Notes under the pieces: model-generated
Database searches by the model: none
Told to the model about the DNA's origin: nothing
The model's input: only the letters and a program-made list of their open reading frames with translations
Shown: positions 8,447 to 18,379 of the stretch, in pieces
Layout: the number at the start of each line of letters is the position of its first letter
Position numbering within the stretch: position 1 is the stretch's first letter
Position numbers and translations under genes: made by a program
DNA from: an uncultured Prevotella sp.
GTDB taxonomy: Bacteria > Bacteroidota > Bacteroidia > Bacteroidales > Bacteroidaceae
Direction: 5' to 3'
DNA length: 64,000 bases
Assembly (NCBI GenBank): GCA_905233165.1
Contig: CAJODL010000005.1
Location: 62,001-126,000 of the forward strand

Positions 8447-11396
8447 AGTACCACTTCACAGCATTGCTATATCCTGAGCGTTTGTCATACTTCAGGGCAT
8501 CGGCCAATGTTGCTGCATTACAACGGAAAGAGAAGTTATATGATGTATATGGAGATAGTACCACAGAGCATGACATTGAGAAGCAGTGAAGGTCTCGTGC
8601 CAGCGAAGCAGTGGTCATTGAAAGTTTGTGGTAGTCAAAGTCATAACCCGAAGTGAAGGCGATGTTCCAACCGTCAGAGATGCGTATGTTTCCAGAGAAG
8701 TTAAGGTTTTGGCTGTACTTATACGGATAGCGCATCTTTTCCTTGTTGAAAGTGCCAGAGGTGTTCTCACGCATAGTAATACCGTAAGAGAACGTGAAGC
8801 TCCAAGGCATAGAGAATTTCATATATCCGTCGTCATCCACCTCAGCCATTCCTGCATTCTTCTTCGTAGCGCCATGTTTTGCAGCTTCCATAGTAGGGTC
8901 GACATTTGTCTCTACACCAGTGTCTTCTTTTCCCATTGCTGGTGTATCCTCGTCGTCCTTGTTCTTTTTCTTCCTGAAGAGGTTTCTTATCTTGTCAGGA
9001 GTGATGGTATATGACACATTTTGCGACATACCCTGGAAACGTCCGAATCGACCCTTACTGTATTCTGTGCGAGTGCCTACATAAGGACGTCCATTCTCGT
9101 CAAGTTCGTAGGCATAAGTAGCAAAAACAGCATTCATGGAGAATGTGTAGCTCTTGGTAATCTTCAGTCTCAGACGTGTATTTAGGTCACTCCAAGGGCG
9201 TGTCTCTGCTGCCATATTGTATGACATAGAAGCACCCAACTGGTCAATGATGCTTATTTTCTTAAATTCTGCTGTATCATTGTCCGATGCCTTTACCTTC
9301 ATCTCAATATTATTGTCAAGGTCGAAGGAGATGCTACCAGTCTTTCCCTTTCCTGGAACACCAAAGATACCACTGCTGTATGGAGAATAGCTGACGGGCT
9401 GTCCGATAGGAGTACCTGATAGGTCTGTCTTCTGATAAGACTTCCAATAACCATAGCGGTTGGAACCGAAATCTGGAGCATACGAGAAGCTGATACTTGG
9501 TGTCAGGGTATGACGAATAGCTTGTATCTTCTCACCAAAAATCTTTCTGTTAGGAACAAAGAAGCCGTATATCTTTGTGTTGGCACTAATGCTGCTGCTC
9601 CAGTTATAGACATTATAGAAGCCATAGACAGTATCATTGCGCACTTCCTGATTCTCCTGATCCCATGACTGGTTTATCTTCTTCATGTATGTTCTGTCAG
9701 TGAAGTTGATGCTTGGCGAGATGTTGATATATTTAAACAGTGAGAATGTAGCTCCGATAGGGATATTATGCTGCCATCCATTTCTCCAGTCCTTTATGAG
9801 GTTTGACTTCATCAGTTTATCCTCCTTAGTGGTGATGGAGTTGGAGATGTGTCCGCTATAACTCATGTGAATCTTCTCATACCAGCGTTCCTCCCCCACT
9901 TGCTTTGAGCGGCGGAAAGGATAGAAACGTGAGATGTTAATATTCAGGTCAGGCAATGTGAGAGCCACAGATGAGTCACGCATATTCTGTGTGGCATTGG
10001 CTGTTGCCGAGAGGGTCATACCAATACTGCTGAATGTTGTACCCCATGATACAGAAGACGTTCTGGTACTCTGCGTCATCGTGGTAGGGTTATACATAGA
10101 ATTCAGGTTATTCCTCTCATACTTAGTAGATGCATAGTTCACACTTGCTGAGAAGGTTCGATAAGGATTTGCCTTAGCATCCTGACGATGACTCCACTGC
10201 AACTTGAAACTCGTTGTCTCCGAATAATCAGGGAAGCCCTTTTCGCCATCTTTTGTATTCTGATAGGAGAAGAAAAACTGTCCAGCATACTTGTAGCGGA
10301 AGTTATAGTTCGATGCAGCAGAAATGGCCCATGAACCCTTGGTGTATATCTCACCAAGAAGCTTCAGGTCTATGTTGTCATTGATAGCAAAATAATATCC
10401 GCCATCCTTCAGGTAGAAGCCACGAGCCTGCTCATCACCATACGTTGGCATGATAAAGCCGCTGCTGTAACTCTTTGAGAATGGGAAGAAGCCGTATGGT
10501 ATGGCGAGTGGTAGTGGAACATCCTGCACTACGAGGTATGCAGGTCCGAATACCACATCCTTACCTGGACGCACCTTTGCACGAGAAAGGGCCAGATAGA
10601 AGTCTGGCTCCGGGTCATCACAGGTGGTATATCTTCCGTGCTTTACATAAAAATTACCATCTTTGTCACGCTTTGACTTTTCCGAAACAAGGAAACCATC
10701 CTGCTGCTCAGTATAGGCATTCTGAATGAGACCCTTCTTCGTCTTGAAGTTAAATGACATAGTGTCAGTCTCATATTTGTCTGAACCCATAACAAAGACA
10801 GGCAGACCATAACGTTCTTTCTGTAATTTTGAAGAGTCGATACGTCCAGAGTCCTTAGGCAATGGCGGCAAATCGTCCTTCACATAACGCTCAGCACCAG
10901 TAGCATGTACCAAAGACGAATCCATCTGCACATCAATGTGCTCCGCTGTGAGGTCCATATTATCATACTTCACATTGGCATTACCAAAGAGGAATGCCTT
11001 CCTGGAGTCAGCATAATAAACCAAGGAGTCGTTGGAAGTATAGTTAACAGGAAAATCAATACCATTCTTTCTCTTGCGATTAGCAGAATCAGCAGCAATA
11101 GAATCATCCAGAGCCTTATTTCGGAGATAGATAGCCCGATGGAGCGAGTCAAGTGTATCAAGAGGATTGATGGAATCAAGAGAGTCGATGATGGACGAAT
11201 CCTTCTTAAGCAAAGAATCCAGGCCCATAACAGAACCAGATTTCAACAAACTGTCAGCTATTTCCATGCCCTTTTCAGCAAGGCTGTCAGGAACCACATC
11301 ATCACTCACATTCTTCTGCACAACCTGCACTATATTACCAGCCATCACAAAGATGATGGCGAAGAATAATATATAGATGGTCGTACGTGCACGCAT
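8445..11396 (-). CDS. lptD: LptD-like outer-membrane lipopolysaccharide assembly protein
   Basis: About 983 residues; inserts lipopolysaccharide into the outer membrane. The start chosen is the ATG giving MRARTTIYILFF, a signal or anchor segment; an upstream in-frame start would lie beyond the promoter. After a Ser/Asp/Leu-rich stretch comes an OstA-like region (DNMDLTAEHIDVQMDSS), then a long beta-barrel rich in aromatic and Ser/Thr strands ending NAVKWY, a barrel-type C terminus. This is the Bacteroidetes version of LptD, larger than the E. coli protein. A charged Lys/Asp/Glu-rich insert lies near residue 830. It seems to lead the transcript that continues into the symporter and decarboxylase genes. 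Confidence 0.88.
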   Translation of the reverse strand: MRARTTIYILFFAIIFVMAGNIVQVVQKNVSDDVVPDSLAEKGMEIADSLLKSGSVMGLDSLLKKDSSIIDSLDSINPLDTLDSLHRAIYLRNKALDDSIAADSANRKRKNGIDFPVNYTSNDSLVYYADSRKAFLFGNANVKYDNMDLTAEHIDVQMDSSLVHATGAERYVKDDLPPLPKDSGRIDSSKLQKERYGLPVFVMGSDKYETDTMSFNFKTKKGLIQNAYTEQQDGFLVSEKSKRDKDGNFYVKHGRYTTCDDPEPDFYLALSRAKVRPGKDVVFGPAYLVVQDVPLPLAIPYGFFPFSKSYSSGFIMPTYGDEQARGFYLKDGGYYFAINDNIDLKLLGEIYTKGSWAISAASNYNFRYKYAGQFFFSYQNTKDGEKGFPDYSETTSFKLQWSHRQDAKANPYRTFSASVNYASTKYERNNLNSMYNPTTMTQSTRTSSVSWGTTFSSIGMTLSATANATQNMRDSSVALTLPDLNINISRFYPFRRSKQVGEERWYEKIHMSYSGHISNSITTKEDKLMKSNLIKDWRNGWQHNIPIGATFSLFKYINISPSINFTDRTYMKKINQSWDQENQEVRNDTVYGFYNVYNWSSSISANTKIYGFFVPNRKIFGEKIQAIRHTLTPSISFSYAPDFGSNRYGYWKSYQKTDLSGTPIGQPVSYSPYSSGIFGVPGKGKTGSISFDLDNNIEMKVKASDNDTAEFKKISIIDQLGASMSYNMAAETRPWSDLNTRLRLKITKSYTFSMNAVFATYAYELDENGRPYVGTRTEYSKGRFGRFQGMSQNVSYTITPDKIRNLFRKKKNKDDEDTPAMGKEDTGVETNVDPTMEAAKHGATKKNAGMAEVDDDGYMKFSMPWSFTFSYGITMRENTSGTFNKEKMRYPYKYSQNLNFSGNIRISDGWNIAFTSGYDFDYHKLSMTTASLARDLHCFSMSCSVVLSPYTSYNFSFRCNAATLADALKYDKRSGYSNAVKWY

Positions 11397-11407
11397 AAAA
11401 TCGGCCG

Positions 11408-11415
11408 CAAAGTTA
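11408..11415 (-). promoter_or_regulatory. Bacteroidetes -7 promoter element for lptD
   Basis: On the minus strand this reads TAACTTTG, matching TAnnTTTG. It ends 11-12 nt before the chosen ATG, so the mRNA leader would be only a few nucleotides. Confidence 0.7.
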
Positions 11416-11454
11416 CAAAAAAGTGAGCAAAATACCAAACAAAAGTATTATTTT

Positions 11455-12648
11455 TTAATTTTTGTTTGTATTTTCGAGCGAAAGTAACTTTTGTTTTCCG
11501 TAAAATTTCCGACCCATACGGAAAAACTTTTCGCTTGAGACGGAAAAAGATTTCTTACTTCTCACCTCTGCCACTATGTACTCAGAGCGGGTGCCAATGC
11601 GGAACTTGCCACCCCAGATGCCTAATCCGCTGCTGATATAATAGCGGGTGTTGCCACGCTGATGGCTTCCAAAGGCACATTCGTAGATGCTTTCCGTAAT
11701 CCACGAAATGGGCCATATCTGACCATAATGGGTGTGACCGCTAAACTGGAAATCAATATGCTGCTGCTCGGCTTGTTCCAAATGATAGGGCTGATGGTCT
11801 AACAGTATGGTATATGAGGAATTGGAAATGAGCGATTTGTTTTCGTTCACTATCTTGCCCAATGATTTGCGATGGTGATTGGTACGGTCGTCACGCCCGA
11901 TGATACACAGGTCGCCAATGGTGACGACATTGTCGCGCAACAGGTGGATGCCTGCATCACGATAGAACTGCTGAGCACCAGGTTCGCCACTATAGTATTC
12001 GTGGTTTCCTAAGCAGGCATATACTGGAGCCGAGAGTCGTTGGAACTCTTCATGCATCCGTTCCTCTTTCAGGGGACGCATGCTCATATCGATGATATCA
12101 CCTGCAATAAGTATCAGGTCTGGTTCCTCTGCATTTATCATATCCACCCAGCGATGGAGTTCTTTACGAGGATTGTGATAGCCAATGTGCAGGTCGCTGA
12201 CCATAACAAGTTTCAGAGGACGAGCCATAGGACGGCTTGTGGTCAGCGTCAGTTCCTGACGATATTTATGCTGATAATGCAGATTACCATATACGAAAAT
12301 GCCTACCATCAGGATGGTGATGCCAAGAACAGTGTACCAGTTATTATATAGAAAAGTACGAGGAATGATATGGCATAGTCGTGCGATGTCGAGAACCAGA
12401 AAGAGTATGACCAGATACATCATAACAAAGATACTTGATGTACCTGTTTCATAAAGTGCTGTGCCAACGGGGAGCGGCATACGATCATAGAGTCCTCGCA
12501 TGCCAAACATCATGGTCAGGAATGAGCCTGCCATCAATGCTATAGCTAACACCTTCCACCACCACATGCATGGCAACAGACACCATACATGCCAGGCTAT
12601 ATAGGCGATACCCAACAGGGGCAACAATAGGAATATTATCATCCACAT
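11455..12648 (-). CDS. Membrane-anchored metallophosphoesterase
   Basis: About 397 residues. Four or five N-terminal membrane segments are followed by a calcineurin-like phosphoesterase domain: VSDLHIGYH (D-x-H), IAGDIIDM (GD-x-x-D), LGNHEYYSG (GNHE) and SGHTHYGQIWP (GH-x-H). These residues hold the two metal ions. Members of this family are linked to phosphodiester or lipid A hydrolysis; the substrate here is not known. The ATG used gives MWMIIFLLL; a TTG three codons earlier is possible. The C-terminal 30 residues are Lys/Ser/Phe-rich and may be poorly conserved. A 96-bp heptamer array separates it from rarA upstream. Confidence 0.88.
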   Translation of the reverse strand: MWMIIFLLLPLLGIAYIAWHVWCLLPCMWWWKVLAIALMAGSFLTMMFGMRGLYDRMPLPVGTALYETGTSSIFVMMYLVILFLVLDIARLCHIIPRTFLYNNWYTVLGITILMVGIFVYGNLHYQHKYRQELTLTTSRPMARPLKLVMVSDLHIGYHNPRKELHRWVDMINAEEPDLILIAGDIIDMSMRPLKEERMHEEFQRLSAPVYACLGNHEYYSGEPGAQQFYRDAGIHLLRDNVVTIGDLCIIGRDDRTNHHRKSLGKIVNENKSLISNSSYTILLDHQPYHLEQAEQQHIDFQFSGHTHYGQIWPISWITESIYECAFGSHQRGNTRYYISSGLGIWGGKFRIGTRSEYIVAEVRSKKSFSVSSEKFFRMGRKFYGKQKLLSLENTNKN

Positions 12649-12663
12649 GATTTTCAAGTTTTA

Positions 12664-12759
12664 AGTCAAAGGTCAAAGGCCAAAGGTTTCTGAGCGAAGC
12701 GAATTTAATGTTTAATGTTTAATGTTTAATGTTTAATGTTCAATGTTTAATGTTCAATT
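12664..12759. repeat. Heptamer tandem array (GGTCAAA, then TTTAATG x8)
   Basis: Three units of GTCAAA type, a short spacer containing GAGCGAAGCGAA, then eight units of TTTAATG/TTCAATG run into the rarA stop codon. This is the longest array of one word in the window. Confidence 0.93.
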
Positions 12760-14029
12760 ATCTCTTAAACCTTTCTCCCCAGAGTTTGAGCATTTGCTGA
12801 TATAGTTTCTCTTCTGATGGGGTGTGCTGGGCGTGCCATAGGCGTTTGTCTTTCAGGGCATCGGGCATGTATTGCTGTGTAGCGAAATTGCCTGGATAAT
12901 CATGAGGATATTTATAGCCATCGGAATACCCTAATTCTGACATGAGTTTTGTGGGGGCATTACGCAGATGCAGGGGTACTGGCTGATTGCCTGTTTCTTT
13001 AACAAGGCTAAGGGCATCATTGATGCCACAGTATGCTGAATTACTCTTGGGTGATGTAGCAAGATATACACAAGCCTCAGCAAGGGCTATGCGGGCCTCG
13101 GGCCATCCTATCTTCATTACAGTATCGAAGGCTGCATTGGCCAACAGCAGGGCATTGGGATTGGCAAGCCCTATGTCTTCAGAGGCACTGATGACAAGGC
13201 GGCGAGCTATAAACTGAGGGTCTTCCCCACCCTCTATCATACGTGCCATCCAATAAAGGGCAGCATCAGGATCGCTGCCCCTGATACTTTTAATGAAGGC
13301 TGAAATGATGTCATAGTGCATCTCTCCGTCTTTATCGTATGCCAAAGGATTCTGCTGAAGCCTGCGAGCAACGAGTTCGTCAGTAATAACGACTTCTTCC
13401 GAAGACTCTGACTCCACCATCAGCTGCAGTATATTGAGAAGCTTGCGGGCATCACCACCAGAATATCTCAACAGGGCATCTGTCTCTGCCAGCTTTATAT
13501 TGCGTTCCTTCAGTTCTACATCAGTGGTGATGGCCCTATCTAACAACTCTAACAAATCGTCTTTTCCTAAACTCTCCAGCACATAGACCTGACAGCGGGA
13601 CAGCAAAGGACGAATCACCTCAAATGACGGATTCTCTGTTGTTGCACCAATGAGGGTCACCACGCCTTGCTCCACAGCTCCCAGCAGCGAGTCCTGCTGG
13701 GACTTGGAGAAACGGTGTATCTCGTCGATAAAGAGTATTGGGGAGGCTGTGGAGAAGAATCTGTTGTTCTTGGCCTTGTCAATGACCTCACGCACCTCCT
13801 TGACGCCACTTGTCACAGCACTCAGGGTGTAGAAAGGTGTATCGAGTTTATTGGCAATAATCTGTGCCAAGGTGGTTTTTCCGACACCAGGAGGGCCCCA
13901 CAGAATGAATGAAGAGATGTTGCCTGATTCTATCATTCTGCGAAGTACTGCACCTTCTCCTACGAGGTGCTTCTGACCTATATATTCGTCAAGTGTACGT
14001 GGACGAAGACGTTCTGCTAATGGGGGCAT
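12758..14029 (-). CDS. rarA: Replication-associated recombination protein A (AAA+ ATPase)
   Basis: 423 residues, the usual length of RarA/MgsA. It acts at stalled replication forks. Walker A is GPPGVGKTT near residue 45, Walker B ILFIDEIHRF near 98, and sensor 1 is GATTENPSFEV. The C-terminal half holds the tetramerisation region typical of the family (YWMARMIEGGEDPQFIARR, then SELGYSDGYKYPHDYP). The start MPPLAERLRPRTLDEYIGQ is the family start. It is flanked on both sides by heptamer arrays. Confidence 0.96.
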   Translation of the reverse strand: MPPLAERLRPRTLDEYIGQKHLVGEGAVLRRMIESGNISSFILWGPPGVGKTTLAQIIANKLDTPFYTLSAVTSGVKEVREVIDKAKNNRFFSTASPILFIDEIHRFSKSQQDSLLGAVEQGVVTLIGATTENPSFEVIRPLLSRCQVYVLESLGKDDLLELLDRAITTDVELKERNIKLAETDALLRYSGGDARKLLNILQLMVESESSEEVVITDELVARRLQQNPLAYDKDGEMHYDIISAFIKSIRGSDPDAALYWMARMIEGGEDPQFIARRLVISASEDIGLANPNALLLANAAFDTVMKIGWPEARIALAEACVYLATSPKSNSAYCGINDALSLVKETGNQPVPLHLRNAPTKLMSELGYSDGYKYPHDYPGNFATQQYMPDALKDKRLWHAQHTPSEEKLYQQMLKLWGERFKR

Positions 14030-14031
14030 GG

Positions 14032-14108
14032 GTAACGTGTAACGTTTAAAGTTTAAAGTTTAACGTTTAAAGTTTTCGGCCTTTGACCTTGGACTTTTGA
14101 CCTTTGGC
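14032..14108. repeat. Heptamer tandem array overlapping the 3' end of the ygiQ-like gene
   Basis: Eleven 7-bp units run in constant phase (GTAACGT, TTAAAGT, then CTTTGAC/TTTTGAC types). The array spans the stop codon of the radical SAM gene and encodes its last 14 or so residues, which are Lys/Gly/Arg-rich. Confidence 0.92.
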
Positions 14109-15821
14109 TTTTTTATATTCAAAGAAATAGTCGTTTTGCTTTTTCTTTTTCTGCATGTCGTGTTCTGTGAATACAGGTTTAAGGGTGTATGGGTCGTAAC
14201 CTGTATAGAACATCTCTGTAGCAGTGGTCATAGGTGTTGGAGTAAAGTCTTGCACTTGTTCAAGGCGGTATCCCATTCTGCGAGTGACTTCTGAGAGGTG
14301 TCGCATATCCTTCTCCGTGCATCCAGGATGGGAGGAAATGAAATATGGTATCAATTGCTGCTTTAATCCGCACTCACGATTTATCTTGTCGAAAATGCCA
14401 TTAAACTGCTTAAAGAGTTCGAAAGAGGGTTTTCGCATGATATTCAGGACATAATCCGAGGTATGCTCCGGAGCAACCTTCAGACGTCCTGACACATGAT
14501 GCATTATCAGTTCTCGGGTATATTGACGGGCTGCCTTGTTGGTCTTTTCGTCCTTGCTATGATGCAACAGCAGGTCATACCTCACACCAGAGCCGATGAA
14601 GGACTTTTTTATCTCGGGCAGAGCATCCACCTCATGGTAGATATCCAGCAGAGCAGAATGGTCGGTATTGAGGTTCGGACATATCTGGGGATGGATACAT
14701 GAAGGGCGTTTGCATGCCTCACAGGCCTTCAGGTTATTACCATGCATGGAATACATATTTGCCGATGGACCACCAAGGTCTGACAGATAACCTTTAAAGC
14801 CATCGAGTTTAACAACCTCACGAACCTCCTTCATGATACTCTCTTTGGAACGGGAGGCAATGAATTTTCCCTGATGGGCAGAGATAGTACAGAAGGCACA
14901 GCCGCCAAAGCATCCACGATGGAGATTGACAGAGAATTTTATCATCTCATAGGCAGGAATCGTCTTACCTTTATACTTTGGGTGTGGCACACGCTGATAA
15001 GGAAGGTCAAAGGAAGCATCTATCTCTGCTGTCGTCATAGGAGGATAGGGAGCATTGACGACAACATACTTCTCTCCCACCTGCTGTATGAGGCGTGATG
15101 CATGCATCTTGTTTGATTCTTCCTCAATATGCCTGAAATTCTCTGCCTGGGAACGCTTGTCCCTGAGGCATTCTTCATGGGAATGAAGGATGATGTCACC
15201 ATCTTGGGACTTTATGCTATCAGTAAGGAATACTGTCTGAGGTATGTTTCTCCACTCTTCCCGAGGTGTCTCACATAATGCTATAGTAGCCTTTTCACCC
15301 ATACCATAAGTGATAAGGTCGGCACCTGAGGAGACGAGCACTGAGGGCATCAGTTTGTCCTGCCAGTAGTCATAATGAGTCAATCGACGCATAGAAGCCT
15401 CTATGCCACCAAGCACGACAGGTACATCAGGAAACAGTTCCTTGAGAATCTTTGTATAAACAATGGTAGGATATTCCGGTCGGCAATCATGGCGTCCGTC
15501 AGGAGAATAAGCATCTTCTGAACGCAGACGCTTTCGGGCCGTATATTTATTCACCATAGAATCCATTGCTCCTGGCGAAATGCCAAAGAACAGTCGCGGC
15601 TTACCCAGTTTCTTGAAGTCCCGGAAGTCACCATGCCAGTCAGGTTGTGGCACTATGGCAACCTTATATCCGTGACCCTCTAATGTTCTACCTATTACTG
15701 CAGCACCAAAGGAAGGGTGATCTACATAAGCATCACCTGAGAACAAGATGACATCGAGTTCATCCCATCCTCTTAATTGACATTCTTTCTTTGTTGTAGG
15801 CAGGAAATCAGTCAGCATCAT
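14067..15821 (-). CDS. YgiQ family radical SAM protein
   Basis: 584 residues. The radical SAM cluster is in HRGCFGGCAFCTISAHQGK near residue 305 (C-x3-C-x2-C). The N terminus matches YgiQ proteins (FLPTTKKECQLRGWDELDV, then GDAYVDHPSFG), as do KVAPEHTS and HPGCTEKDM. The chemical role of YgiQ is not known; this region of the protein has a B12-binding-like fold. Its ATG overlaps the stop of the upstream lipoprotein gene. The last 14 residues (from about KAKGQKSK) are written by the heptamer repeat array rather than by family sequence. Confidence 0.92.
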   Translation of the reverse strand: MMLTDFLPTTKKECQLRGWDELDVILFSGDAYVDHPSFGAAVIGRTLEGHGYKVAIVPQPDWHGDFRDFKKLGKPRLFFGISPGAMDSMVNKYTARKRLRSEDAYSPDGRHDCRPEYPTIVYTKILKELFPDVPVVLGGIEASMRRLTHYDYWQDKLMPSVLVSSGADLITYGMGEKATIALCETPREEWRNIPQTVFLTDSIKSQDGDIILHSHEECLRDKRSQAENFRHIEEESNKMHASRLIQQVGEKYVVVNAPYPPMTTAEIDASFDLPYQRVPHPKYKGKTIPAYEMIKFSVNLHRGCFGGCAFCTISAHQGKFIASRSKESIMKEVREVVKLDGFKGYLSDLGGPSANMYSMHGNNLKACEACKRPSCIHPQICPNLNTDHSALLDIYHEVDALPEIKKSFIGSGVRYDLLLHHSKDEKTNKAARQYTRELIMHHVSGRLKVAPEHTSDYVLNIMRKPSFELFKQFNGIFDKINRECGLKQQLIPYFISSHPGCTEKDMRHLSEVTRRMGYRLEQVQDFTPTPMTTATEMFYTGYDPYTLKPVFTEHDMQKKKKQNDYFFEYKKAKGQKSKVKGRKL

Positions 15822-18376
15822 GGTGTAATGAGGAATGCAAGGATACCACCCATTATGGTAGCCTGCATAGCTCTGTCATTAATACATTCAAATGGGAATC
15901 CCATAACAAAGGTATGGAAGCCGACATTATTTGCTACAGCAGCAGTCTGTCCGTCAGCATATTGCATAGCAATAAAAGCGCTGTCTTCTGCTTTCAGAAC
16001 ATCACTCTGGGTAGTAGCATAATGCTTGTCATTAATCATGTTTATCAGATACATCTCCTGCTGCAAGCCGTTAACCTTGTAATTAGAGCTACGGATTGTT
16101 CCAGAATATGAGGAATGGAATATGGTATGCATGAAATCTATCTCCTTTTCTTCCAACATATCTGATGCCACATATGAACCACTACAAAGAAGAGAGCCTC
16201 GTCCATTTGCTACATAGCTGTACAACTTTTTCTGAAGAGCCTCTGAGAATGTCTTGTAATATTTCAGGGAATGTCCATCATTCTTCTCATTGCCAAGGAG
16301 CAGGTCAACGACTTTATAGTCAGACAGGTCAAAATTGCCCCACTCTACGGCCTCTTTGGATGTGCTGACTACATTATAGTAGTTTGAAGCTGCTATGGCA
16401 CGAGCATGTTCCAGCGAATAGTTGAAATCATTTCCTGCCACCACCTTGCCTGTCAGCCCCGCTGTTGCCCAGCATGCAGTAGGACCATACGACAATCCAG
16501 GGTCTGCTTCAAGCGAGAAGGCGTTTTTTCCTTTTGAGCCAGCAATAATAGCAGGGGAAGAAAGACGCTTGAAACCATTCACTATAGCCACTGTTGGTGT
16601 TCCATTAGCATGCCACATACATACCAATTCCTCTGTAGGGAAGCTCTCGCCACCATCATTGACAGCAGTAATCTTAAATCGATAAATGATATCCGGATAT
16701 ATAGGTATCTCAGTCCATGTTTTTGAAACATTTGTACCATTATCGTAGCCCAAACTTCCCATCGCCATATATACATTATACGATGATGGTTTAGCAGACG
16801 ATTCCGCTTCATCCGACTGTGCAACCCAGGAGAGAGTTGCCATGCCAGAATTATCCTCTGAGGAACCTGGCTTCAACGTAATATTAAAGCCCACAGGTGC
16901 AAGAGGTTGTACTACCACCTTCTCTCCATGAGCCTCAGCTTCATAGCGAAGGATTGTCTTGTATATGGAGCGTGCCAGATTAAATTTGAAATCAGGGTCG
17001 TGACCATAGCGCATATCAGCAAAACTCTCATGAGAAAGAGTCTCAAAGATAGCTGACGGCATACCAGGAAGGCGTGTCTCGGAATAATTCCTGTCATATA
17101 AGTCTCGCCAATTCCAATAGCCATATATCTTTTGCAGGTCACGCTTTGAGTTATCGAGAAGATATTGAGCCAAATCACGTGAATGTAATCTCGTCACTCC
17201 ACTGCTCAGGCGACCCTCATTGAAGTTTGTAGTACAAACAGCAAGAGAGCCAAAAAGGGTACCATCATTATTATAGCCAGCATCCGAATGCACAGCAAGG
17301 GCGAGGTCGATAGGAACCTTCAGTCCTTCTTTATCTGGAACATAAGAAGAACCACCTGCAAGCCAGTTGGTCATTAGAGAACGAACATTTATGTCATCCT
17401 TATAATCATCATCACCTTTATACCCAGCATAAACATTATATGGAGCGCCTGCCCACTGAGCATAGTAGCGAGCACCCTCAAGAGAACGCATCAAACCGCT
17501 TGTACTGCCACCTCTGGAGATATTTCCCATACCACCGCCAAACCTGACAGCACGGGATGTTACGATTCCTTTGCCAGAAGACTGTGATGATACTACTATC
17601 TTGTTGTATTCAGAACTTCCTCTGCCAAAATAGAATGTTCCGAGATAAACCCATGTACCACCACCCATGCGTTGGTTAACATGAAAATCAGTACGCATGC
17701 CATCATGATAGACACTATAGAGAGCATCATCAACACTCTTTTCTTCTGTGGTATATGAGACATAGACTGCATAGTTGCCTGACTCTGGAATATTTGGCTG
17801 ATAGGTCACAAATTCCTCCTCATGCTTTGTAGCATGTGTCTTCTTAACACTTCCCTCGCTGAAAGGATTATACCCATCATATATCACATCACTTGGAACA
17901 TATGACCCCTTGTCGTTATCGACAATCACCTCATTAGGCTGCCAGTCACGTTCACGTGGAGTAAAGACTACAGCTCCTGCATTTTCCAACATCGGAATGA
18001 GATATGGCACTACAATGGTTTGGGTGAAGAGGTCTTCCGTAGTAGAAAAAAGCAGAGGTCTCTGCCATTTCCAAAACCCTTTTTGTTTGTCATAGTAACT
18101 ACCATGACTCTGCCATACAGAAAGATGTTTACCTGCCAATGCAGCAGCAGGTTGTTTAGGACGAGAAACATTCTTTACCCAAGGTTTGCCTTCATAAGAA
18201 TGTTTTCCCCACCAACCATGACTGTAAGACCTGTCTTTCTTGGTTTTATCATCAATCTTTTCCTTCCTAATATCGATAGGAATCTTTCCTGTATCTTTCA
18301 CTACATGTTTACCACATGAAGCGAACAGCACAAGAAAAGCTGTGAATATATATACGACAATATGCCGACTCATCAT
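15818..18376 (-). CDS. Lipoprotein with amidase-like, golvesin-like and fibronectin III domains
   Basis: 852 residues; a lipoprotein signal ends at Cys21. The first half has the layout of a zinc amidase of the N-acetylmuramoyl-L-alanine amidase type: SVWQSHGSYYD near 88, ALAVHSDAGYN near 365 and PSAIFETLSHESFADMRYG near 450 supply the expected His and Glu ligands. Between them sits a golvesin/xanthan-lyase-type domain (VIYDGYNPFSEG to KIVVSSQ, about 165-275). A fibronectin III-like domain follows at about 490-600, then a C-terminal alpha/beta region. Such proteins are often labelled xanthan lyase; the amidase reading is better supported here. It is probably exposed on the outer membrane or periplasm. 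Confidence 0.8.
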   Translation of the reverse strand: MMSRHIVVYIFTAFLVLFASCGKHVVKDTGKIPIDIRKEKIDDKTKKDRSYSHGWWGKHSYEGKPWVKNVSRPKQPAAALAGKHLSVWQSHGSYYDKQKGFWKWQRPLLFSTTEDLFTQTIVVPYLIPMLENAGAVVFTPRERDWQPNEVIVDNDKGSYVPSDVIYDGYNPFSEGSVKKTHATKHEEEFVTYQPNIPESGNYAVYVSYTTEEKSVDDALYSVYHDGMRTDFHVNQRMGGGTWVYLGTFYFGRGSSEYNKIVVSSQSSGKGIVTSRAVRFGGGMGNISRGGSTSGLMRSLEGARYYAQWAGAPYNVYAGYKGDDDYKDDINVRSLMTNWLAGGSSYVPDKEGLKVPIDLALAVHSDAGYNNDGTLFGSLAVCTTNFNEGRLSSGVTRLHSRDLAQYLLDNSKRDLQKIYGYWNWRDLYDRNYSETRLPGMPSAIFETLSHESFADMRYGHDPDFKFNLARSIYKTILRYEAEAHGEKVVVQPLAPVGFNITLKPGSSEDNSGMATLSWVAQSDEAESSAKPSSYNVYMAMGSLGYDNGTNVSKTWTEIPIYPDIIYRFKITAVNDGGESFPTEELVCMWHANGTPTVAIVNGFKRLSSPAIIAGSKGKNAFSLEADPGLSYGPTACWATAGLTGKVVAGNDFNYSLEHARAIAASNYYNVVSTSKEAVEWGNFDLSDYKVVDLLLGNEKNDGHSLKYYKTFSEALQKKLYSYVANGRGSLLCSGSYVASDMLEEKEIDFMHTIFHSSYSGTIRSSNYKVNGLQQEMYLINMINDKHYATTQSDVLKAEDSAFIAMQYADGQTAAVANNVGFHTFVMGFPFECINDRAMQATIMGGILAFLITP

Positions 18377-18379
18377 AAA

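Noticed and set aside
11397..11438. Longer N terminus for LptD (MVFCSLFCNFAADF)
   Set aside because: It would begin upstream of the TAACTTTG promoter element; MRARTTIYILFF gives a proper signal segment.
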